A program made the translations under genes and the position numbers. A stretch of DNA of 64,000 nt from Oscheius sp. JU75. Lineage: Eukaryota; Nematoda; Chromadorea; Rhabditida; Rhabditidae. The notes under the pieces are model-generated. The model was not told the origin of the DNA. It searched no databases and was given only the letters and a program-made list of their open reading frames with translations. The stretch spans positions 6,138,001-6,202,000 of the forward strand of contig JASJZC010000004.1 in assembly GCA_037178855.1 (NCBI GenBank), written 5' to 3'. Of the stretch, positions 1 through 10,999 are shown piece by piece. Position 1 is the first letter of the stretch. Each line of letters opens with the position of its first letter.

Positions 1-70
1 AGTATCGGCAAATAGCCAGCCCAAAAAATGGTTCTACCTACCTTAAAATTTTCTCTACTGCCAGTTTCAG

Positions 71-1173
71 GATGACAAAGAGATCTTCCTCAGAGAACTA
101 GATCCCGTAGTACGACGAATGGTAGAAGGAATGCTGGAGAAGAACGAGATTATGAAAGCTGAAATTCTTGTGCGCAGTTCTGGCACCTCAAAAGCTGTGG
201 ACTCTTTCCAGCGATGGAAGGTATACTCTAACACAGTAGTCTTGATGTATTTCTGCTTAGATATCTAAAAAACGCGAAGAAAAAAGAGTTGACTCTGCCT
301 CAAAAGGAGTTGACTCTGTCTCAAAGCCGGGGACCCAAAATGTTACCGTCTCTCGGCATGCGAACAGAAGAAATATCCTGATTTTGGGGGAAAGACAAGT
401 GGACACATTGTATGTGGTCAGCGCTATTATGAACTACCTGGAGACCACTACACTCGGTAGAAAGAAGGTCAAAAGTACCAATGACTACTGTGAATGTGAT
501 GTAGGTCACTGTCACTGTCGCTCGACTTTCTGTTCTTCAGAACTGGCACAGCTATATTCTCAAATGTGAACACGAAGGAAAAGTTGAAGAAATCTGCCTG
601 ATTCCTCTCTACGACGATTTCTTGCAAATTGACAAGCACTGCCATGTTTCTGATTACGTCCAGAAACTGTAAGTCAAGTAGTCATGAAGGCTCAAAACTT
701 TCCAGGACTATCCATGGAACCATTCTTGCTCTGGGAATGAACATTCCAGGAGCTAATATGGAGGACGGAGAAGACTCTAAATCCGAAAGTCTCGTCCACT
801 GCTATTACAATATTTTCAAGACCTTTGATATGTCTGAGTGCCTGTCCTTTTTCGAATCTTCTTTTGCCTCAGAGCAAGAAAAGTTAGTTTCGTCTTGGTT
901 TTTTTTCTGTCTCTTTGTCTCTGCCTCTATTACTCTCACTGCTTCAGATCCCCACGACGATTTTGGTTCGTGACCAACCAGCTGACCAATTGTCGTGACT
1001 TGAGGACCTGTGAGACCACGGCCCAAAAGACCTATGTGTTCATGAAAAAAGACTGGGAGTCGGATGCAGAGGAGTTGCTCAGACTCTTCAAAGAAATGGG
1101 GAAACTCAAGCCACAAGTGACCAAGATTGAAAAGATGCCTGTTATGAGTGTGAGGGAAAGTTTGAAGGTTTAA
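71..1173 (+). CDS. Unknown protein, 3' part of gene (5 exons visible)
   Basis: Exons 71-220, 261-500, 541-668, 706-882 and 948-1173 join in one frame with consistent phases, ending at TAA 1171-1173. The visible part encodes about 306 residues. An AATAAA polyadenylation signal lies at 1259-1264. The gene is cut by the window edge: an acceptor (tttcag) sits just before 71, so at least one exon lies upstream. The sequence opens with an acidic/basic helical stretch, followed by a Lys-rich segment holding two near-copies of K-G/R-V-D-S, then a mixed hydrophobic/charged region with scattered Cys (C-E-C, H-C-H). The C-terminus is a charged helix (EELLRLFKEMGKLK). No membrane segment is visible. I do not recognise the family and give no function. 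Coding status is well supported by four in-phase junctions. Confidence 0.7.
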
Positions 1174-1755
1174 AAATAAGAACTTTTGCAGCCTATTTCA
1201 GCCCCTCTCACTGGAGAAATTGGGGTAACCTACGAACGACCTTTCACTGTTTTCAAGCAATAAAGTGTTGGTTTCAGCTTGTTCTCGAAATGGACATACA
1301 AACTGAGGGGTTAGGGAACAGAACCGAGCACTGTCACTTACACACTGATGGCAACAATGACTGGCTAGAATGGCCTGGTAGTATGTAGCTGGTCGTCTTC
1401 TAGTCAGGCAATCTCTTTCTCTGTCCTATATAGTCAGCCTTCTTCTCTCTATTCTTTCACTGTCTCTGAGACCACACTCTCTTCCGCTGTTTTGCATAGT
1501 AACCAAAGCCCAATCGTCCTGTCTCTCTGTGACTGGCTAGAATGGCCTGGTGGCCCCAAGACTAAAGGGTTGCGAAGCTGTACTACATCATGTTCACTGT
1601 AACCCGCAGAGGAACCCTAATTGTCTCACAAGTTCGGAACAAACGGTTTCTCTTGTACTGTTGTAATTGCAGCAGAATAACTAACTTTTTCTACAAAAAG
1701 AAAGCAATTACTCTAGTCCTCAAAAGCAAAAAAGCAAGGCAGCTCGTCCAGAGAG
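1174..1755. repeat. Intergenic stretch with a 22-bp direct repeat
   Basis: No gene is seen here. A 22-bp sequence beginning TGACTGGCTAGAATGG occurs twice in direct orientation, at 1358-1379 and 1530-1551, with CT-rich sequence between the copies. It lies downstream of the first gene's polyadenylation signal and upstream of the next gene's start. Confidence 0.6.
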
Positions 1756-3531
1756 ATGGCTGGACAAGAGGGTGGTCTTCTGGAGGACTTCGTTCACAGG
1801 ACACATGCCAAAATCATCGACGGACGGCCTCTACCCTCCAATTTCCCCTTCGACTTCATGTTCGAGTGAGTTTGACAGAAACAGGAGGAGTTACAGAGAT
1901 AGAGAGAGTCACGGTAGGCTACTGACACAAGTATACAATCACATAACCATGGTGAGAAACAGAGGGGCAAGAATACAGAGAGCAAGAGAGACAGAGAAAC
2001 AAAGAGACAGACAGATGACAAGGGGCTTGTAGAAGTTTGAAATAAGCACTACTACTAAAGACAGACAAAGTGACAGAGAGCTTGTGACAAATAAATTTGT
2101 AGAAGCTACCTCTGGCGAGCCATCTTCATGACCAGCTTCACTCTGGGCGTTCGTCTTGGCGGCATCGATGCGATCGAGGACCTCCTTCTGAGTCTGCTGC
2201 CCAACTTTCTGCTCTTTGGTCTCGTCTACGGCGTCTTCCCACTATCGTGCTACTATCTGCACAAGCGCTTTGGACCAGCCTACAGCAAGATGGATCGTCG
2301 TGTCCTGCTCACAATCGCCGCCTTCGTCTTCGGAATCGGAAGCGGCGCCTACAATGGAAAGTACTACTTGGAGGACGGACCGCCGACCTACTTCATGCCC
2401 GGAATGGTTGGACTCTCCTTCCAGGTGAGACCCAGAGACAAAGAGAGTGAAAGACAGTAACAGAGACAGTTCTCATTAAAAAAAAACAACAATGTTGCCT
2501 TTAGACTTGGCTTGATCTGAAGCTTTAGGCGCTGCATTGTAATGCTAAATCGCTCTGACTAGGCTCACTGTCCTGAAAAGATACATATTTTACTGTCTTT
2601 TTCCCAGCGAGAGCATCAAAATGAGACCAAATACGGCAGGGTAAAAAAATGAATGGCACAGGAATTCGTCCTCTTGACTCTACGTATCGACTCTACTATA
2701 AGTCTCAGGCGAACTGCTGGGCAAAGCCGTGATTTTTCCGTTTAGAGATGTTCTGCGAAGTTGTAGTCCTTGATCTGCTCTACAACTTTGTAGGACATTA
2801 TATAAAATGGCTTTTTAAGGTAGAAAACATAAAACATAAGTGCATAACTTTTACTCGGTACAACAAAAATGTATCGGCATTCAACACACATTTGCGTACT
2901 TTGGTTTTGTACAACGTATAATTGCGAAAGTTTATTCCTTCTTTGAAGAGTAAGGTTGCATCGATTGGTGTCTCATATTAGGCAAAAATGAATTCACAAT
3001 CAGTCAAGTGACTTGGAAAGAAGTCGCTATGACAGAATTATCGGGTTAGGCTAGGAAAATCCGGCAACCTGAGCCCCAAATGGAACAAATTCAAGCTTTA
3101 ACCTTTTAGTTGAACTTCGACCAATTACTACCTTTTTGGACCAGACTAATCACACAAAGTGAGTCAAAACTGCCAGAAAACACTATCTACTTCAGCTTCT
3201 CGGTCCGCACTTGGCCGGCTCCCGTCGTAAACTCGTTGCCGCGAGTATTGGGTCAGCTCTCATCGTCGGAATCACCTTGACGAGCCTGGCCGGCGTGCTT
3301 ACCGTTTCCGCTCTCGTCTCCCTTATCGTGGCCGCGACTGTGGCCTCTGCCAATCTGCAAATCATCATCGCCACAATTCTGGACGGGACGGCCGACATGA
3401 CCGAGGTTCATATTATTGCCCTTTACACGACCATCTACATGCATCTCGTCTTCTCGCATTTTCTCGGCCACTACGAGGCCAACCCGCACCAGAAAACGCG
3501 TCTCAGTCTGCGCAAAGCCATGCTCAACTAG
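1756..3531 (+). CDS. Multi-pass membrane protein, unknown family (about 255 aa)
   Basis: Three exons, 1756-1865, 2103-2424 and 3196-3531, join in frame to a 255-residue protein starting MAGQEGGLLEDF. The soluble N-terminus (about 35 residues) is followed by roughly five hydrophobic segments: around residues 38-60, 65-85, 98-115, 150-180 and 183-205. A further weak one lies near residues 220-240. Loops carry conserved-looking HKRFGP and KYYLEDGPP motifs. The third exon is dominated by two Ala/Val/Ile/Leu-rich helices. The last intron (2425-3195) is about 770 bp and holds a copy of the dispersed GATC-loop hairpin (2747-2797). An AATAAA signal is at 3546-3551. The gene converges tail-to-tail on the minus-strand gene ending at 3632. 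I do not recognise the family; it looks like an integral membrane protein of unknown role. Confidence 0.75.
2747..2797. repeat. Dispersed hairpin repeat, copy 1
   Basis: The arms CTGCGAAGTTGTAG and CTACAACTTTGTAG are near-perfect reverse complements around a loop containing TTGATCTGCT. It lies in an intron of the multi-pass membrane gene. Related copies occur at 23879, 38833, 41949, 42811, 60090 and 62163. Confidence 0.6.
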
Positions 3532-3631
3532 ATGAAAATGGCGGGAATAAACTGATAACGGTAGGCTTTTATTTGACAGAAAACATGGTAAAGTTGACAG
3601 TTTAGTGCCCAAATTTGACAGAAAAAGCAGT

Positions 3632-4231
3632 CTAGGACTCATAAACCTTGTGCTTGTAGGCAAGATGCTTTTGGAAAAGATGAATGTTATGGGTGTCTGC
3701 CTCCGGACGCCGGTAAGAACACATTCCGCACTCGATAAAATTGTCTTGGAGACAGAAGTAGCGCAGAGGAAAAGTCTGAATTAGGGGAATGTAAATAAAA
3801 AAGGAATGCAGGAAAAAAAGGGAAAATAAGCCCACCTTGGCCAGTGGCTCGCGTTTGTCATGAGTGAAGCGCTGGAGGGATGGGTGCTGAAAAAAAATAT
3901 CAGCAAAGTTTTGCTACTTGATATCCGCTTGTAGGTGGTCGCATGAGAGCATGCAACTCAGTTATAAAAACTTTGTAAGAGTAGAGACTCACAAAAGGAT
4001 CAAACTGTTCCTCTAGCATCTCCAGAAATTCTCCCGTCCGATCTGCCCAGACTCTATTCAGCCACTGTTGACGTCTGGTCATCGGGTCCTGGGAACCTCT
4101 TCCTTCAAGAATTTCTGAACTTTCAATCCATTTTAGGGCAAAGACAGCCTACCACGCCTAGCATCCTCCACAGCGTCTTGTGCCAGCTTCCAGGTAGTGC
4201 TCTTTGGGCGGTTTTTGTACGAATGCACCAT
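3632..4231 (-). CDS. Small basic protein with C-terminal C2H2-like cluster (131 aa)
   Basis: Four exons on the minus strand (4153-4231, 3993-4114, 3836-3886, 3632-3775) give 131 residues starting MVHSYKNRPKSTTW. The start is chosen because an acceptor (attccag) lies only 8 bases upstream, as expected for a trans-spliced 5' end. All junctions keep frame. The N-terminal two thirds are charged and probably helical. The C-terminus has C-x2-C followed by a His-rich stretch (H-x2-H-x4-H-x4-H), a possible C2H2-type zinc site. I do not recognise the family. The stop is TAG at 3632-3634, about 80 bp from the polyadenylation signal of the convergent upstream gene. Confidence 0.7.
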
Positions 4232-4387
4232 GTCCGGAGCTGGAATTTGATGTATTTTGTTACAGAAATGCACTTGACAATAAGAAACAAGCATACACGT
4301 GGTAGAAAAACAAGAAAATGGAGACCAATCAAGACAGTATGGTTTGTTCAAAAAAAAAAAAAGAACTACAGTGTCCCAAAATGCTTA

Positions 4388-4740
4388 CGTGGCGGAACTC
4401 CTGGAAGAGCGGGAATTCAAATTTAGTAGTTTTTTTTTTTAATCAGTGTACAGCCTTCATTTTCGTTTGCTTCCGGTAAAGGCTGCTAGTTGACACGTTT
4501 TAGAAATAAAAGAAACGGAAGAGAAAGCGAAAAGTTAACTTGATCTGAAAGGGATCCTAGACGCGCGGGATTTCAGATTGAGTTAACTTTTTGGTTTCAG
4601 TCTAGCCGTTCCTTTTATTTCTAACTAGCAGCCTTTACCGGAAGCGAACCAAAATGAAGGCTGTACATTAGTAAAAAGGAATCTGAAAAACTGCTAAATT
4701 TGAATTCCCGCCCACCCAGGAGTCCTGCCGGGTCTGCGAC
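4388..4740. repeat. Palindromic MITE-like insertion nested in the MULE left end
   Basis: The left half (from GGAACTCCTGG at about 4393) is the reverse complement of the right half (to CCAGGAGTCCTG at about 4730). Matching segments include GCGGGAATTCAAATTTAG against CTAAATTTGAATTCCCGC, and TGTACAGCCTTCATTTT against its complement. The centre (about 4540-4570) is nearly spacer-free. It has no coding capacity, so it would be a non-autonomous fold-back element. Confidence 0.7.
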
Positions 4741-5125
4741 AGTTTTGAACAAATCGATTCCCCCGCGCTCGAATTCGCCGCAGTCGGTTTCGCGGCAAGT
4801 CGATTTTGAACAAATCGATTTCGAAATGTTCGATTTCGACCAAATTTGTACGCAATCACGTACAAATCGTTTTTATCGTATACTCAGCTTGTTTTTACTC
4901 GATTTTTGGCCGTTTTTCAAGTAATTTTCTTGCTAACAGATGATGACGATCGCTGCAAGCAGGGGCTAGACAACAACTGTAGTCACTTGATAAAGATAAA
5001 ACTGCGTTTTCCCCCCCAAGAAAATCGGTAAAGATAACCATCAAAACAAATTTATTGAGATTCAAGGCAAGGCAAGATATTATGACACTAGAAAAAGCTT
5101 TGTGCCAGGAAAAAGAGCAGTGGCT

Positions 5126-6946
5126 TCATTGAAAGTAGCGAAGTTGGTCGGCCACCTTGTCGATATCCTCCAGATCAGGCGTGTAGTCATCTTTTCCTCC
5201 ATTTTTTTTCTTTGACGATCTCAAAATGCTGTCAAGGATGTTATTTTTTCTTTCTTCTTTCAATTTGCGGCCAGGTATCACCTAAGCAAACCGTTTTTAA
5301 AAAAAAAGGATTTGGATACCTTCAAGTTTGGCGAGTTTGCCAGCACTTCTCCGTATTTCTCGGTTTTGGCCTCTTCATCAATGAGCTTCTGGACTAGTTT
5401 CGAAAGACGAGGGCACTCGTGACTAGTAACTTTCTGCAAAAATACTGATGTACATCAGAAAAAAAAAACTTGCGTTCAACTGCTGATGCCAAGACTCAAC
5501 GCAGTTTGTAGTTCGTGGAATTCCGTCCGTAGGGCTGCCAAACATTGTCCACTCGCTCGGTGGGAAACGGGGCGTGAGAATTCCAGTTCCCATGATGTAA
5601 TTTTTTTCTAGATATGAACAAAAGTCTAAAAAGAAACCCTCGAAAATTATGAATCAAAAGCTACATACTCAAAAGGCTGGCAGTTATCGTAGCCTCTTCT
5701 TCTGCAAAAATCTTCTGAAACAACTTTGCCGTTTTCTGTTGCGGGAAAAATGGGAGAGCTCGTATTCTCAGCCAGAACCTATGATACTTTGCGCCTATAT
5801 AGAACAATTATTTAAGCAAAAAAATAGCACACCTGGTTTTATATCCGCCCGGAGATCCTTTTCTTGTGTCAATCGCTCTCGCCAGCTTGATATGAGGTGA
5901 AAGTAGCAGATATGCAGCCTGCATCCGGGAATTGCGGCCTTTATTGAATTTTTCAGGGCTGGTTCCATATCTAAAAACTTGTTTGACAATAGCAATAAAC
6001 GATAAATAGCCAACTAACCTGATATTGCGTAGCGGACAACTATATTCCGGCCAGAAAACAGTTCTTTGAACGCGGCTTGGTAACACGATTCTTTCTTTGA
6101 TTGCAGTAAAATGTAACTAACGGGCCTCGTAATGGTTTTTGCGATCTGATAGCGCAGAAATAAGATTGAAATTAAAAACTTACAAATACATGTATGCTGA
6201 CAAGCTGGAGAAATGGTTTTGGGACTGTTCGGAACGCTCCATCGACCAAAACAGTATCGGTTTTTTCCAATAGCTGCAGGTCGTTTTCAGAGGCGTAAAC
6301 GACGATCCTCTGTCCATAGCAAGATAATTCCTTCAGTAGAAATCGTTTTCCGTCTATAAACTCAACTTTACAGACTGCTTGAACACGTAGCTGTACCTGA
6401 CGTAGTTGTCGTCGCTCCTTGAAATACTGGGACAGGGAGATCCAGCAACTTGAAATCAGCCGATTTTTGCTCTCGTGCACGGTATATCCTCTGCCGCTGG
6501 CTATCATAGCTTCCTAAACGATGTTAGATTACGAAGTAAACATGAAAACCTAGAAGCCTCATTACTTCTGCCGAATGGGAGCGTTGAGATTCTTCAATGA
6601 TGTCTTTCGAAGACGTTTTAGGCTGACTTCTTGCTTTAAAACGTTGTTCTACTTTCTCGGTTTCAGCCTTTAAAAAAATGAGAAAAGAATGCAGTACGCT
6701 TACAATATTCAGTACCTCGTCGGCCGGATGATTGTGGGCAACTTTGATGGTAGATTGACCTGTCACACTTCTTTTGATTATTGCTGCACAGGAAGAGTAC
6801 ATTCTATCCCTGTAAATGTCAGAAAATGACGAAAACAATGAGGCATACTGGTAATAACAGCTGTAGATACGAGATCCGTCCTTGTTCGTCCTTTTCAGCC
6901 TCATCAAATGATGATCTATCGTCTCGGGCTTCCTAATTGGCTTCAT
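5126..6946 (-). CDS. MULE transposase with FLYWCH-like N-terminus
   Basis: The start at 6946 (MKPIRKPETIDHHL) follows an acceptor (cgcag) by four bases. The first exon (6716-6946) carries a C..C..HNH pattern (MYSSCAAIIKR and KVAHNHPAD), typical of FLYWCH fingers in MULE proteins. Further exons encode the MULE core: DTVLVDGAFRTVPKPF (first Asp, about 6240), a D-M-E-P-A-L segment followed by CYFHL (second Asp, about 5970), and TTNCVESWHQQLN (Glu, about 5490), so the catalytic DDE triad appears kept. The last exons are about 5320-5440 and 5126-5285, ending DQLRYFQ and TGA 5126-5128, with AATAAA (reverse strand) at 5051-5056. Exon borders between about 6550 and 5600 are uncertain, and a frame change near 6400 is either a small intron or a lesion. 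It would cut and paste the surrounding element. Confidence 0.65.
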
Positions 6947-7239
6947 AATTCTGCGAAAATATGCAGATTGACAAAAAAAGCAAGAAAGAAAACACAAAAA
7001 CTGTAATAAAACGTAAAAGGAAACAATTATGAAGCACAGTAGAAAAACGTGTACGTGATTACGTACAAATTTGGTCGAAACCGAACATGTCGAAATCGAT
7101 CTGTTCAAAATCATAACAGCGCGAAATCGAATTTTGGCGGAAATCGTTACAGTTCGAAATCGATTTTGGTCAAACCGAATCAGACCCGTCCTGCCACGTA
7201 AGCATTGTAGTCCTTCATTTTTTTTTAAATAAACCATAA

Positions 7240-7504
7240 ACATAATACCGACAAAGGGTACTAGTTAAACAGGTGCCCCGGTTCAAGTTTGCTGTTCGAA
7301 ATGTTGTTCGACTTTTTTCAACGTACTTGGGATCAACAAAAAGCTATCGTTTGATGCAAATATTGTCTGAAAAAAAACGCAAATATTTAATAAAACTTCC
7401 TAGTTTCTCCCTTCTTTTTGGCCGAAATAAAGAGGCTCGTCTCTTTCATTTCCCTGACCGGACTGGAGTTTTTTGTATCCCATTTTCCGTCAACATACCG
7501 CCCT
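7240..7504. other. Spacer between MULE and Merlin-like remnant
   Basis: The first part contains a plus-strand stretch reading as basic residues. It could be the decayed 5' portion of the Merlin-like element that follows, but I see no recognisable domain. Confidence 0.3.
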
Positions 7505-7790
7505 TAGTTTCTCCATCTACTCTGACGAATGGATTGTCTACAAGCGTCTTCGTTTAATGGGCTACCACCAGTCTCTACTTCAAGTATCCTCGTACAGGAG
7601 CTCATATCCAGAGCATTGAGCGTGTGTGGAGAACATTGAAAGACGAGCGTCTCCATCGTGGAGTACGGTAATCGACCATTGAATCTCATTTGGGCTTCTG
7701 GTGGAGAAGCATGCATGACAAACGCCGAGTCCCTGATCCGTTCCTTCGTCTCATCGAACTCATTGTGAAGCTTTTCCCAGCTGAATAATT
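7505..7790 (+). pseudogene. Broken Merlin/IS1595-like transposase fragment
   Basis: The plus strand reads Y-S-D-E-W-I-V-Y-K near 7516-7545, then (in another frame) KYPRTGAHIQSIERVWRTLK near 7575-7640. After another lesion follows an I-E-S-H-L-x-F-W-W-R segment, with a stop at about 7785. The order T/S-D-E-W-x-x-Y, then T-G-A-H-x-x-x-I-E-x-x-W, is that of the ISXO2-like DDE transposase domain of IS1595/Merlin elements. At least two frameshifts separate the blocks, so it is a relic. No terminal repeats were identified. Confidence 0.6.
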
Positions 7791-8469
7791 GTTTCCATAG
7801 CAGTTACAATATATACCGATTACTAACCTTATTAAATATTTGCCTTTTTTTCAGACAATGTTTGCATAGCTTTTTGTTGATTCCAAGGTGCGGTACGTTG
7901 AAAGAAGTTGAATAATATTATAAACAGACAGAAAATGTTTAAAAAGAAAGTCGAGGAAGAGTAGAAGATTACAAAAAACGAAAAAAAAGTTAATTCGCGC
8001 CAAGCCGTAGCTTTGCGTACGTCGTACGCTATTTCGCGTAAACTCGAACCAGGGCGCCTGTTTGACTACTACCAGCATTTGAAAAACTACAGTAACCCGC
8101 AAAACAGTCCTTTAATTTTTTCATCTATGTCTTTTTCACTGTGTTCCTGTCAATTTTTTCTTACAAATTACTGAAAAATCGATGTCTGAAGTCCCTTGAG
8201 CAGTGAGATCTTATAGTGAGGCTGGAGGCTTGTAAAATGGTACTTTTAATCTAAAACAGGAGGATAGCCGCTTTCTAGCTAAGTTACTTTTTTTGTCAAA
8301 AATAGTCGAAAGATGCAAGAGGGTGCCTCTAGAAAGCTTGGGTATTACGTTCATGTCCACTTTTGTAAGCGAAGCATTGTTTTAACCAAGAAGACATATA
8401 TTTTCTTCTTTCTTACTCTTGCCATCTTCTTAATTATTTTGCCTGTAAAACTCCACTTTTCAGGGTTCA
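7791..8469. other. Intergenic region upstream of the CenH3 gene
   Basis: AT-rich sequence without a supported gene. It ends in a polypyrimidine tract and acceptor (acttttcag, 8463) seven bases before the CenH3 start, which fits a trans-splice site for that gene. Confidence 0.4.
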
Positions 8470-10999
8470 ATGAGCCGAAGTAACGAAGAAGAGCGTCGAC
8501 GTGAGCAGACGCCTCGTCCAGGAAGCGTTCCGCCGCTATATGACGAAGAGGAGTAGGTTTTCTGCCTATTTTCCTTATCTTTTTTAGTTTTTTTATCTTG
8601 TAGAACGAATGTTTCCAGCCCTCCACGAACTCCGCCAGCCGCTGCTGTCAAAACGGAGCCGGACCCAGACTTTTCAGTCAGCAGCAGGTTAGTTTTTCGG
8701 TCAAGTTTCATACAAATCTAGTTTTAGTGTCATGGCCTTCACGCCTTCTCCGAAAAGAGTCGACGTCGTAACTCTTGAGAGCGATGATGACGAGGACGGC
8801 GATGGAGAGTCCGTGCCGAAGACGGAGAATAACGAAGAGGCTGCCGAGCAGCCGACGAAGCCACGTGATTTGGTGAACGTTGTTGGGCCTGCCGAGGAAG
8901 ACGAGGCACCGTCGCCACGTCGCCCCGAGCCTCTAGTGGACCCCAGAGATCCGAGGGTTCTCGAGCCGAGAGATGCCAGAAGGTGAGATTTGGTTCAACT
9001 TGGATAGCTGTTGCTCCTTTGGAGCTAAGAATCCTGTAAACTTGTCAACTTCTCGGGGATCGAACCCGGGTCGTGTTCGTAGTAGCGCCTCTTACCAATA
9101 CACCAACTGTTTTACTACCGTTTTAAAAAGTTTGTAACTTTGTTTTCAGGACGAAGCGCCCAGTTCCGAGATTTCGTCAGCTGTCACCGGAGCTGTCCAG
9201 TCATGCTTCTTCTCCTCCCAGAGTCAGAGAACGCGACATCTCGACTGACGTCTTTGCTGGAAGCAGTGAGCTCTTCAACGCCAACAAGGAACTGCCACCT
9301 CCACCTCAGAGTCAGGGTTCGGATGAGAGTGATAGAACGCCTCCGGCTCCCCCGCCCAAGAACACTCCGGAACGACCGCGTGACTGGAGACAGCCCACTC
9401 CAGCTGCTTCCCCGAGAGCTGGAGCTCCGCTGGCTGTAGTGGCTCCAATCCGCCGTCAACTAATACCGAATCAGGGTGTGTGTGCTTTTTCTACGAGTCT
9501 TGTAAAGGCCCTACAAACTTAAAACTTCATAATTTTCAGGTCCTGTCAACCGCGAACTAACTCCTCTGGCTCCTCTCCCACCGCTGCCTGCGTCCCCTCA
9601 ACGGGACCAGTTGGATGATAGTGTTGACGAGGACAACAATGTGACCGCTCCTTCTTCAGGTAATCTTCTCACCAAAAAAAAAACCTCAGTTTTCAGCTGT
9701 TTCCTCGCAGAGCAGTGCTGCTCCTGTCCGAATTCCTGCCCGTCAAAATACTCCCGCCCCGGCTGGCTGGAAAAGAGCTGCACCGAGAGGCTACGTTCCG
9801 CGGCCGAAGAGAAAAAAACCTCGTGAGTTTCAAGCCCTTTTTGGTTCTACTTATAGTCAAATTCAGCCGTTAAACGAAACTTAAACGAAGAAATTGAACG
9901 TCTCCAGCGATCAGCAGACTTCATGATCCCTAAATTGGCCTTTTCGCGTCTGGTACGCGGAGTTACACAGACTGTTTGTGATGTAATTTTTGTTGTTAGG
10001 TTGTGAAAAAACAAATTTAGAATATGGACATTGAGGCCAAAAGATGGCAGAGTAAAGCTCTGGGAGCTGTTCAGGTAAGCATAATTTTCATCCTTGCTAA
10101 AAACTGCAAATTATTCGATTTTCTGTACGGGAAGTTGTTGCTTCAATGGCTAAAAAAAAATAGCGACGTTTTTTGGCTGAAAGGCAGTAAACCATGGTCG
10201 GAAAAGATCAGAATGCTACTAGATTACTGTAGTTCCACTAACAAAACTGACGATAAGGATAACAAGGCGTAGGATGTTTCGGGTAACAATTTGCAGGCTT
10301 CTGCCTCTTGAAAATTGGCTAAACAACTCGTCGTTTTCGACAGGTCTAATGTAATCGGGCAAGTCTCCAAAAGCACATTTCCATGAAAAATCTAGGAGTT
10401 TTCTTGACGGAAAAGATGCAAAATCGTGCTGTAAGAATACTTATTACAGACATGACTATCGTGCCGGCTTGGCCCGTTTGTAAACTCTGGCGCTCCGGCC
10501 GGGCTAGACATTCGTTTCGAGAACCGGCCGGAGTACATGCTATTTACAGACAGACCGGCCGTTCTACCATGTCTGCCTAGTAGTCAATCGCAGATTACTA
10601 TAGAATTCTTCGCCAAAAAAACAAGATGTAATATGTGACAAATATCCCTGTTTTCCGAGTTCAGCCTATTGCGCAATCTCGCAGATGTTCATGAGCGCGT
10701 GTCCTACATGTTTTCGGCTGAACAACCAGGAAAATAACGCTGATAGTTGAATACCTAGTAGCGGGAAGCAGGTACCTAATTTCTGTATAAAAAGTTCTAA
10801 AATGAAAAAATTTGGGACGGAACCTGAACTTCAAAACTCCTTACATTTTCAGTCCGCCGCCGAATCCTACCTCTCGAATCTGTTTGTAGATGGCTATCTG
10901 TGTGCCCTTCATGCCAAGAGAGTCACCCTGAAGCCAGCCGACATCCAGGTAGCCATGCGTCTTCGACCAGGCGGCGATCCTGGCAAGAAACGATCGTAA
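8470..10999 (+). CDS. Centromeric histone H3 variant (CenH3/CENP-A type) with very long N-terminal tail, 436 aa
   Basis: Nine exons (8470-8552, 8604-8687, 8728-8982, 9150-9475, 9540-9659, 9697-9822, 9867-9982, 10021-10074, 10853-10999) join in phase to 436 codons ending at TAA. The last roughly 100 residues are an H3 fold: an alpha-N stretch [20 protein letters not shown] matching the H3/CENP-A start, then an enlarged loop 1 ([14 protein letters not shown]), helix 2 ([15 protein letters not shown]), and H-A-K-R-V-T-L with D-I-Q-V-A at the C-terminus. The W-Q before helix 2 and the lengthened loop 1 are CENP-A marks; canonical H3 has F-Q and a shorter loop. Such proteins replace H3 in centromeric nucleosomes and recruit the kinetochore. 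The tail (about 330 residues) is rich in S/T-P and Pro-Arg motifs with an acidic block ([12 protein letters not shown]). A start seven bases after an acceptor suggests trans-splicing. Human CENP-A has 140 residues, so this tail is exceptional. Confidence 0.88.
9047..9118 (-). repeat. tRNA-derived SINE-like repeat, in a CenH3 intron
   Basis: On the minus strand it reads GTTGGTGTATTGGTAAGAGGC (A-box-like), then a CCCGGGTTCGATCCCCG B-box. The fold and anticodon arm are not those of a working tRNA. Very similar sequences lie at 53795-53875 and 56785-56868, and a weaker one at 11235-11310, so it is a dispersed tRNA-derived family. Confidence 0.55.

Larger units (their letters stand above)
4362..7228 (-). 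mobile_element. Mutator-like (MULE) DNA transposon, about 2.9 kb, with a nested element
   Basis: The sequences at about 4720-4870 and 7060-7200 are inverted copies of each other. They share an AATGCTTACGTGGC-type outer part and long runs of variants of TTCGATTTCGACC and AATTTGTACGTAATCACG. Between them lies a multi-exon minus-strand gene with MULE transposase motifs. The left terminal repeat is interrupted by the palindromic insertion at about 4388-4740, which separates its outer end (about 4362-4395) from the rest. The outer limits are approximate and I could not define a target-site duplication with confidence. The two arms remain similar, so the copy is not very old. Confidence 0.75.
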
